From positions 1-5,306 of the forward strand of contig CAIJKT010001098.1 in NCBI GenBank assembly GCA_903821255.1: DNA of 5,306 nt. The letters are read 5' to 3'. The notes beneath the pieces are model-generated. The model did not search any database. It worked only from the letters and a program-made list of their open reading frames with translations, and had not been told where the DNA came from. Both the position numbers and the translations under genes were made by a program. Shown here in pieces: positions 1 through 5,306 of the stretch; the stretch's first letter is position 1, and each line of letters opens with the position of its first letter. The DNA is from an uncultured Lentisphaeria bacterium. GTDB taxonomy: Bacteria > Verrucomicrobiota > Lentisphaeria > Victivallales > Victivallaceae.

Positions 1-1
1 G

Positions 2-316
2 GAATTGATAAAAGAAATTATTGCATTGAACAAGAAAATCGAAGACGACAAGGCCGCCCGGCAGGAAGAATTGAATAAGCTGGTCAATGTCATTGCCGAA
101 CAGACGACGAAAGTTATCAACGATACTGTCGCCGCCAACGTTTCTGTTCCCGCCGGAGCCGGGCCGTTCGTGAAATATACCGTGGAAGCGGGTGATTCTT
201 TGAATACCATCGCCAAGTCGCATAAAGTCAAAACTGATGAGATCAGGAAAGCCAACCGGATGAAGAATGATACCATCCGCGCCGGACAGGTACTGTATAT
301 CCCGAAAAAAGATTGA
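2..316 (+). CDS. LysM-domain protein, C-terminal fragment (5' end outside window)
   Basis: The frame is open to the left edge (the codon before the first TTG is GAA), so this is most likely the end of a longer gene and the TTG at position 5 is probably not its start. About 104 residues are visible. The first 45 or so form a charged, probably helical or coiled-coil stretch (KKIEDDKAARQEELNKLVNV). After a short Ala/Gly/Pro linker (VPAGAGP) comes one LysM domain: YTVEAGDSLNTIAKSHKV, then IRKANRMKNDTIRAGQVLYIPK just before the stop. The GDSL..IA, I..AN and I.AGQ.L.IP positions are the usual LysM landmarks. LysM binds N-acetylglucosamine-containing glycans, usually peptidoglycan, so the protein probably acts in the periplasm or cell envelope; any signal peptide would lie in the missing part. 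The helix-then-LysM order suggests an envelope scaffold or anchoring protein, but no enzyme domain is visible. The gap to the next gene is 38 bases with no terminator seen, so co-transcription is plausible. Confidence 0.85.
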   Translation, partial: ELIKEIIALNKKIEDDKAARQEELNKLVNVIAEQTTKVINDTVAANVSVPAGAGPFVKYTVEAGDSLNTIAKSHKVKTDEIRKANRMKNDTIRAGQVLYIPKKD

Positions 317-337
317 ATATAAGCATACGCTGAAAAG

Positions 338-343
338 AAAGGA
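338..343 (+). promoter_or_regulatory. Ribosome binding site for the LplT-PlsC-Aas fusion gene
   Basis: AAAGGA lies 11 bases before the ATG at 355, a little long but acceptable for a Shine-Dalgarno site. It supports the ATG at 355 as the start: the next in-frame ATG (residue 17) would cut into the first membrane segment. Confidence 0.5.
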
Positions 344-354
344 TCGCCGGCAGC

Positions 355-3300
355 ATGGCAGATAACGAACCTCGTCCAGCCAGCATCTTCCCATTCGCCG
401 GAATGGCTTTCTGCAGTACGTTTAATGCTTTCGCGTTCATGTATTTTCTTACAATTGACGATTCATCATTCTTGCCCTTAGCTTTGTTGGGATGTTATTT
501 TACGCCTTTCTTGCTATTACCTGGATTTATTAGTTTTTTAAATATTCGGATTACCTGCAAAAAATTTATTGTCAAAGCAAAGCTATTTGAAGTCTTTGTC
601 TTTATTTTTTTATTCAGTTGCTGTAGTGGTATTTTTAATGGAGGGATATTTTCAATCTTTCTTTCGATATTTCTATTGGGTCTGGAAAATGCGTTTTGTT
701 CTGTGGCAATTAAAGGGCTGATTCCAGATATTTTTCCAAGATCGGAATATCCAAATATTGCCGGGTTGCTTGTGGGCGTAATTTTCACTGCTGTAGGGAT
801 TGGTTCAATTACATGGCTCTGTGCTATGAAAAACCCGATATATCTTGCATACGCGTGGACTGCAATCGCGATAATTGGTCTTCTTTGTGCAATCGCAATT
901 CCACACGAAAAACATATTTGCAGCAGTTTCTTGAATGAGAAATCCAAGTACCGCATGGTTACGATAATTGTTCTTGCCGAAGCATGTATTATCGGTACTT
1001 TGCTGTTTTCTCAAGTATTTGCTCGGATAATTTCTCGTGATGAAGGAATTATTGCGCTTTTTACTTTAATTGCTCAAATATTGGGAATGTGCATAGGATG
1101 TTTCGTGGCAACCCGTCTTTCGCGCAGCCATGTTGAGTTGGGATTAGTTCCTCTCGGTTTGGTGGGCATAATTGTTTTTTCAATACTTATCTGGACATAC
1201 AATGGGACTGATGTTTTGCTGTTCTCTGCATTATTATGGGCATCTGCCGGACTGGCGTTGACTCCGGTTAGAGCATATCAGATGCGGTTTATACTCGCTG
1301 CTGGACGAAATCGCTTTTTTGCCACTCAACACATGTTAATTGGCATAATGATTTTTTTAGTTATTGGCGTGTTATTATTAGTAAAGTTGGAATATTGTTT
1401 TTGGAGTGTTATATCTGTAGCTTTTATATTTGCGTTTGTGGTATTCTGGCGGGAGCCGCGGTTTCTGTGGCGGCTGGCGGGACTGGCTCTGTCACATACG
1501 CTGCTGCGGGTGCGGACTTACGGGGAGGAGAATATTCCGGAGGATGGGCCGGCGCTGCTGGTGGCCAACCATGTTTCCTTTGTTGACGCGCTGCTGATTT
1601 CGCTCTGCACGTCAAGGCCGGTGCATTTTATGATGCATGAAACCTTCTACCGCTACCCGCTGCTGTACCCGTTTGTCAAATGGGCGGGATTCATCGAAGT
1701 TCCGGCGGCCAGGCCTAAACAGTTGCATCAGCTTTTCCTGAAGACGCATGAGCTGCTGCGCAAAGGCGAAATCGTCTGTGTTTTCCCGGAAGGCGGAATC
1801 ACGCACAACGGAATCATGATGAACTTCCGGAAAGGCATTTCTTCAATGATTCCTCCTGACCTGGAAGTGCCGGTGATCCCGGTGCGGCTGGGGGCGCTCT
1901 GGGGCAGTATTTTCACCCATTATTACGGCAGGGTAAAATTGCGGATACCGCCCGTGCTGCGGCATCCCGCCTCAATAACAATCGGCAGGCCAATGAGCAA
2001 AGACCTTTCCGGCTACGAGATCCGCCTGGTGCTGTCGGAACTGGCCGCCGAAACGGAGTGCATTCCTGACGGCAAGGAGCGTCCGCTGCACAGCCAGTTC
2101 GCGTGGCAGGCGAAGCGGCATCCGTTCCGCAAGCTGATCAAGGAATTCAATGGCACGGAACAGAAGGACTTCAGCAATTTCCCGCTGTTCGTGAAAGCCG
2201 TGCTGCTGAGCCGCGAAATCCGCCGGCTTGTTCCGGCGGAAGATAAATATGTCGGGGTGATGCTGCCCAACTGCGCGGCCGCAGCGGTTTCCGTCCTGGC
2301 GGTGATGATGGCCGACAAAGTTCCGGCTCTCCTGAATTTCACCGCGTCCCGCGAATCCGGCCGCCTCGCCGTCGAACAGGCCGGGCTGCACTGCATCCTG
2401 ACCAGTAAAATATTTTTAAGCAGGCTGAAAATGGAGCCTTTCCCGCAGATGGTATTCCTGGAGGAAATTGCCCCGAAAATCACAAAGGCAAAGAAGATTC
2501 AGGCATTGCTGGCGGCGCTGCTGATACCGCGCATAATATTGATGAAGATGATTTCGCCAGTCAGTTATCGCGATGTCCACCGCACCGGAGTGGTGATTTT
2601 TTCCAGCGGGTCCACCGGCATTCCGAAAGGGATCATGCTGTCGCATCACAACATCAACAGCGATCTGTTTTCGTTCATCCGCATCATGAACTGGCGGAAA
2701 TCGGATAAGATTGTCGGCAATCTGCCGGTATTTCATTCCTTCGGATTGACGGTCTGCCTGTGGCTGCCGATCGTTTACAGCGCGGAAGTGGTTTACATTC
2801 CCAATCCGCTGGACGCGCAGGCCGTCGGCCAGGCTATCCGCAACAATAAACTGACGGCGCTGATGGCGACTCCGGGATTTCTGCAAACCTACATGCGCCG
2901 CTGCGGGGCAAAGGACTTTGCCTCCCTCCGGCTGGTAGTCAGCGGCGCGGAAAAGCTGCGCAACGACATTGCCGACAAGTTCCAGGAAATGACCGGCCTG
3001 GCCGTTGCCGAAGGCTACGGCTGTTCCGAACTGTCACCGGTGGTTTCGATCAATGTCGCCAATTCGGTTCTTGACCTGGGTACGAGCGTCGGCAAACGGG
3101 GGAGCATCGGCACGGCGATGCCCGGTATTTGCGCCAAGATCGTTGACCCGGAGACATTCGAACTGAAACCGCCGGATACGGACGGATTGCTTGTCGTCAA
3201 AGGACCGACGGTGATGCAGGGTTATCTTAACGACCCGGTAAAAACTGCCGAGGTTATCCGGGACGGCTGGTATCTTACCGGCGACATTGCGCATATGAAC

Positions 3301-3672
3301 GACCGGGGTTATATTACTATTACCGGCCGGCTCTCCAGGTTCAGCAAGATTGGCGGGGAGATGGTGCCGCATGAACTGGTGGAGAAAGAGATTAATGAGA
3401 TAATCCGCTCCGAAACGCGCTGTATTGCCGTATGCGGTGCGGAAGACGTTAAGAAAGGCGAGAAGCTCGTAGTCATTTATTCGGATCAGACTGTTGATCC
3501 GCAAAATATTGCCAGGGCGTTGAGGTTGCGCAATTTGCCTAATCTGTGGATTCCGCGTCCGGAGAATTTTTACTATATTCAGGAAATTCCGATGCTTGGC
3601 AGCGGAAAGCTTGATTTTACCGAATTGAAAAAACTGGCCGCAAAACTGGCCGCGGAGGGCAATGATGTTTAG
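355..3672 (+). CDS. aas: Trifunctional LplT-like MFS / PlsC acyltransferase / Aas acyl-ACP synthetase fusion
   Basis: This 1105-residue protein has three domains. Residues 12-366 hold about 12 hydrophobic segments that align in pattern with LplT, the MFS lysophospholipid flippase (for example LLGLENAFCSVAIKGLIPD). Residues 385-565 are a PlsC-type acyltransferase with the HX4D pair H406/D411 (NHVSFVD), FPEGG at 477-481 and VPVIPV at 505-510. Residues 590-1100 are an AMP-forming ligase: P-loop SSGSTGIPKG (750-759), YGCSE (888-892), YLTGD (973-977), GRLSRFSKIGGEMV (991-1004) and C-terminal lysine K1085 in GSGKLDF. That ending and the VGVMLPN..PALLNFTA region match E. coli Aas as I recall it. In that family the ligase makes acyl-ACP, which the acyltransferase uses to re-acylate lysophospholipid at the inner membrane. 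LplT-Aas fusions are known. All catalytic motifs look intact. The membrane domain is AT-rich and lacks MFS signature residues (see findings), so transport is less certain than acylation. Confidence 0.92.
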   Translation: MADNEPRPASIFPFAGMAFCSTFNAFAFMYFLTIDDSSFLPLALLGCYFTPFLLLPGFISFLNIRITCKKFIVKAKLFEVFVFIFLFSCCSGIFNGGIFSIFLSIFLLGLENAFCSVAIKGLIPDIFPRSEYPNIAGLLVGVIFTAVGIGSITWLCAMKNPIYLAYAWTAIAIIGLLCAIAIPHEKHICSSFLNEKSKYRMVTIIVLAEACIIGTLLFSQVFARIISRDEGIIALFTLIAQILGMCIGCFVATRLSRSHVELGLVPLGLVGIIVFSILIWTYNGTDVLLFSALLWASAGLALTPVRAYQMRFILAAGRNRFFATQHMLIGIMIFLVIGVLLLVKLEYCFWSVISVAFIFAFVVFWREPRFLWRLAGLALSHTLLRVRTYGEENIPEDGPALLVANHVSFVDALLISLCTSRPVHFMMHETFYRYPLLYPFVKWAGFIEVPAARPKQLHQLFLKTHELLRKGEIVCVFPEGGITHNGIMMNFRKGISSMIPPDLEVPVIPVRLGALWGSIFTHYYGRVKLRIPPVLRHPASITIGRPMSKDLSGYEIRLVLSELAAETECIPDGKERPLHSQFAWQAKRHPFRKLIKEFNGTEQKDFSNFPLFVKAVLLSREIRRLVPAEDKYVGVMLPNCAAAAVSVLAVMMADKVPALLNFTASRESGRLAVEQAGLHCILTSKIFLSRLKMEPFPQMVFLEEIAPKITKAKKIQALLAALLIPRIILMKMISPVSYRDVHRTGVVIFSSGSTGIPKGIMLSHHNINSDLFSFIRIMNWRKSDKIVGNLPVFHSFGLTVCLWLPIVYSAEVVYIPNPLDAQAVGQAIRNNKLTALMATPGFLQTYMRRCGAKDFASLRLVVSGAEKLRNDIADKFQEMTGLAVAEGYGCSELSPVVSINVANSVLDLGTSVGKRGSIGTAMPGICAKIVDPETFELKPPDTDGLLVVKGPTVMQGYLNDPVKTAEVIRDGWYLTGDIAHMNDRGYITITGRLSRFSKIGGEMVPHELVEKEINEIIRSETRCIAVCGAEDVKKGEKLVVIYSDQTVDPQNIARALRLRNLPNLWIPRPENFYYIQEIPMLGSGKLDFTELKKLAAKLAAEGNDV
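421..1440 (+). other. AT-rich segment inside the fusion gene, covering the MFS domain
   Basis: Hand counts of G+C per 60 bases: 361-420 33/60, 421-480 20/60, 601-660 15/60, 1321-1380 18/60, 1381-1440 18/60, then 1441-1500 39/60 and 1501-1560 40/60. The change is also synonymous: in-frame TTA leucine codons number 13 in 421-1440 but only one (2416-2418) in 1441-3672, where CTG dominates. The third codon position is G or C in 4 of 20 codons at 601-660 against 16 of 20 at 1501-1560. The right edge falls at residue 362, the end of the last membrane segment. The reading frame is kept across both edges. Confidence 0.85.
3654..3658 (+). promoter_or_regulatory. Ribosome binding site for the hydrolase, inside the end of the fusion gene
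   Basis: GGAGG lies in the last codons of the upstream gene, 3 bases before the first ATG (3662) and 6 bases before the second (3665). The 6-base spacing is more usual, so the second ATG is the better start. A strong site inside the preceding gene, with overlapping stop and start, is typical of translational coupling. Confidence 0.6.
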
Positions 3673-4411
3673 AGTGTTCAAGGATTTCTTTGCCGGCAGG
3701 AAATGCAATTTCTACCTGCCGCCGGCGCCGGAAAAGGACCGGAATGAGATAGTGGTGCTGATTCACGGGCTGATTCACCGGAGTTTCTACCTTTATTCGC
3801 TGGGCAAGTTTTTCCGCAATGCCGGTTTTTCGGTCTATATCTATGATTACAAGACTGCCTCGAAGACGATCAGCCACCATGCCGGGGACTTTAAGCTGTT
3901 TCTGGAAAGGATTGTGCGCGAAAGTCCGCCGGAGGTGAAAATCAGCATAGTTACTCACAGTCTCGGCGGGATTGTCACCCGGGAAGCGCTCGGACATCTT
4001 GCGCCTGGCAACGACTGGTCCGGCGAGACGCTTACGCCGGACCGGATTAAACGGATCGTGATGCTGGCGCCGCCCAATCTCGGGTCGTATGCCGCAAAGG
4101 TACTGCTGAAGATATTGCCGATATCCGGAAGCCTGCTGAAGCCGCTGCCGGAACTCAGCAGTGAGACCAGCGCTTACGTTCATTCAGTACCGGTTCCGGA
4201 CGGCATCGAAATCGGAGTAATCGCGGGAAAATATGACCTGGAAGTCGCGATCTGCCTGACAAAGCTGGCGAATCAGAAAGATCATATCACTCTTGTTTCC
4301 GAGCATACATTTATGATGTTTATGCCGTCTGTCCGCCGCGCCGCGCTGCGCTTTATCGAAACCGGCAGCTTCAAAAAGTGTGATGAGGCAATGCCGATCA
4401 AGCTTTTGTGA
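3665..4411 (+). CDS. Alpha/beta-hydrolase (lipase/esterase type), coupled to the fusion gene
   Basis: A protein of 248 residues from the ATG at 3665 (249 if the adjacent ATG at 3662 is used; numbering below counts from 3662). It has an alpha/beta-hydrolase plan: a strand ending in IHG (H35-G36, oxyanion region), the nucleophile elbow THSLGG with S100, a strand with MLAPPNLGS (134-142) as in lipases of the PGAP1/triacylglycerol-lipase type, a probable acid D192 in GKYDLEV, and a catalytic His H215 in SEHTFMM. The order Ser-Asp-His and the spacing fit the fold. No signal peptide, lipobox or clear membrane helix is visible, so it is probably cytoplasmic or peripheral to the inner membrane; FRVFKDFF at the N-terminus could be amphipathic. 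It overlaps the upstream acyltransferase/ligase gene by 8 bases, which suggests a shared job in lipid turnover such as phospholipase or lysophospholipase activity. That substrate is inference; a general esterase or thioesterase is possible. Confidence 0.85.
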   Translation: MFRVFKDFFAGRKCNFYLPPAPEKDRNEIVVLIHGLIHRSFYLYSLGKFFRNAGFSVYIYDYKTASKTISHHAGDFKLFLERIVRESPPEVKISIVTHSLGGIVTREALGHLAPGNDWSGETLTPDRIKRIVMLAPPNLGSYAAKVLLKILPISGSLLKPLPELSSETSAYVHSVPVPDGIEIGVIAGKYDLEVAICLTKLANQKDHITLVSEHTFMMFMPSVRRAALRFIETGSFKKCDEAMPIKLL

Positions 4412-4414
4412 TAT

Positions 4415-4450
4415 AAAAAAACAAGCAATGTTTCGATGAAACATTGCTTG
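4415..4450 (-). terminator. Intrinsic terminator of the TolC-like gene
   Basis: A perfect 13-bp inverted repeat, CAAGCAATGTTTC (4422-4434) and GAAACATTGCTTG (4438-4450), has a 3-base loop. Read on the minus strand it lies 24 bases after the TAA of the TolC-like gene (4475-4477) and is followed at once by seven T (4421-4415), a standard Rho-independent terminator. On the plus strand the hairpin is preceded by the A tract but followed by CAGATGG, with no T tract, so it should stop plus-strand transcription less well. Confidence 0.85.
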
Positions 4451-4474
4451 CAGATGGTAAAAGAATGAACGTTG

Positions 4475-5306
4475 TTATTTAGTTGCTGCCGGCTTCTTCT
4501 GGTCGGCAGATTTCTTCGCGTCCGCCGGTTTTTCCGGAACAATGATGTCAAATTTCTCTCTGCTGCCTTCCGGAATTGTATTATTGCCCAGCACAACACC
4601 ATTGAATGTAATGACATTTTTGTTGATTTCCTCACGGGCTTTTTCCGCGGCCTTCTGCTTTTGTTCAGATTCAGCCTTGGCTTTGGCTTCGGAAAGCTTT
4701 ATTTCCTCAATCAAACGGTCAAGGGTCTTCTGATCCAGCGCCTGGATGCCGATAGTGTTGAGCAGGCGGTAATAGGAAAGATAATAATTGCCAAGGGCCA
4801 GGGTACGGTCAATCTGGGTTTCCGCCGTTTCAAGTTCCATCCGGTCAAGCTCCAGCTTGGACAGCGCACCGCCGGCTGTGAAGTTCTGACGCGCAATCTT
4901 CAGATGGTCGGCATATGCCAGATATACTTTTTCGTCAAGATCAAAGCGCTCTTTCACTTCAATCACGTTGGCTTGAGCAATGCGCACCTGAGACATGACC
5001 CCGATGGACAGCGCCAGTGTTCTGAGTGATATTTCATCAATTTCAGTGTTGATGGTACGGTATTTCGCGATCTGCTGAGGAAGCTTCAACAGATTGTACG
5101 CCGCCCTCATTCCGATTTCCCACCAGCTCTGGTTGTAGAGGAACGAGTTGCTTGAATTGTTGAAGTCAGTGAAGACCTTGACGTTCGGGAACATCATCAG
5201 GATGGTTTTTCTGGCTTCAGTAACCGTGACGCTGGTTTCGATGTCAATCTGATACAGTTCCGGACGATCCATCAGCGCGATCTTTTCGAGCAGATTGATG
5301 TCAGGA
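4475..5306 (-). CDS. TolC/OEP-family outer-membrane efflux protein, C-terminal part (5' end outside window)
   Basis: The frame stays open to the right edge, with PDINLLEKIAL directly before the first visible Met, so that Met (5270-5272) is internal and the gene starts beyond the window. About 276 residues are visible. DRPEL (13-17), a long helix, then FPNVKVF (39-45) is the repeat pattern of TolC-type proteins, where an Arg-Pro-Glu-Leu helix leads into a strand of the outer-membrane barrel. YNLLKLPQQIAKYRTI opens the next long periplasmic helix pair, including FTAGGALSKLELDRMELETAE and YLSYYRLLNTIGIQ, where the usual domain ends. Such proteins trimerise into a channel that carries export substrates across the outer membrane with an inner-membrane pump and adaptor, neither of which is in view. 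Beyond residue 187 there is an unusual tail of about 90 residues: a Lys/Glu/Ala helix, then a short possible strand region and a PADAKKSADQKKPAATK end. The gene is convergent with the lipid genes and probably belongs to another operon. Confidence 0.87.
   Translation of the reverse strand, partial: PDINLLEKIALMDRPELYQIDIETSVTVTEARKTILMMFPNVKVFTDFNNSSNSFLYNQSWWEIGMRAAYNLLKLPQQIAKYRTINTEIDEISLRTLALSIGVMSQVRIAQANVIEVKERFDLDEKVYLAYADHLKIARQNFTAGGALSKLELDRMELETAETQIDRTLALGNYYLSYYRLLNTIGIQALDQKTLDRLIEEIKLSEAKAKAESEQKQKAAEKAREEINKNVITFNGVVLGNNTIPEGSREKFDIIVPEKPADAKKSADQKKPAATK

Noticed and set aside
317..354. Possible promoter or terminator between the LysM gene and the fusion gene
   Set aside because: The 38-base gap has no hairpin with a T tract and no convincing -35/-10 pair; only a ribosome site can be supported.
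355..1450. The AT-rich MFS part as a separate inserted gene or mobile element
   Set aside because: The frame runs without a stop from the ATG through both composition edges, no terminal repeats or target duplication are visible, and the domain order matches known LplT-Aas fusions.
2219..2240. Perfect 8-bp inverted repeat TCCGCCGG / CCGGCGGA with a 6-base loop
   Set aside because: It lies in the middle of the fusion gene with no T tract after it on either strand. A short GC palindrome like this is expected by chance in GC-rich coding sequence.
1972..2886. Three minus-strand frames of 139-156 codons opposite the PlsC/ligase region
   Set aside because: They overlap one another and the sense gene, lack start signals, and show no recognisable motif.
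3034..4183. Two long minus-strand frames (224 and 188 codons) across the ligase end and the hydrolase
   Set aside because: Both lie opposite coding sequence with intact catalytic motifs. Their products are rich in Arg, Gln, His and Asn with no domain pattern, as expected from GC-rich antisense frames.
4472..5029. Open frame of 185 codons on the plus strand opposite the TolC-like gene
   Set aside because: It is antisense to a clearly recognisable protein, has no ribosome site, and its product is a patternless Phe/Leu/Arg-rich sequence typical of a reverse-strand shadow.

Overview
The window looks like ordinary chromosome from a diderm (Gram-negative) bacterium. It carries part of a TolC-type outer-membrane efflux gene, an Aas-type phospholipid acyltransferase/acyl-ACP synthetase, and a LysM protein. 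The mixed GC content and the protein style would fit the PVC group (for example Lentisphaerae), but this is a low-confidence impression because nothing in the window fixes the taxon.

Layout, left to right. (1) Positions 2-316, plus strand: the C-terminal end of a protein with a charged helix followed by one LysM domain; its start lies outside the window. (2) After a 38-base gap, positions 355-3672, plus strand: a 1105-residue three-domain protein made of an LplT-like MFS membrane domain, a PlsC-type glycerophospholipid acyltransferase, and an Aas-type AMP-forming acyl-ACP synthetase. (3) Overlapping its end by 8-11 bases, a 248/249-residue alpha/beta hydrolase of lipase type, to 4411. (4) A perfect 13-bp hairpin (4422-4450) in the convergent gap; its A/T tract makes it an intrinsic terminator for the minus strand. 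(5) Positions 4475-5306, minus strand: the C-terminal 276 residues of a TolC/OEP-family protein with an unusual charged extension of about 90 residues; its start lies beyond the right edge.

How the genes may work together. In E. coli LplT flips lysophospholipid into the cytoplasm and Aas re-acylates it using acyl-ACP made by its own ligase domain. Here all three activities sit on one chain, and a probable lipase is translationally coupled behind it. A simple reading is a deacylation-reacylation (membrane lipid repair or remodelling) pair; the hydrolase substrate is inferred from context only.

The most notable feature is inside the fusion gene. Almost the whole MFS-coding part (about 421-1440) is AT-rich with different synonymous codon use, and it switches to GC-rich within a few codons exactly where the membrane domain ends. 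The MFS domain also lacks conserved family motifs. This points to a domain that was replaced, or is evolving, separately from the catalytic domains it is fused to.
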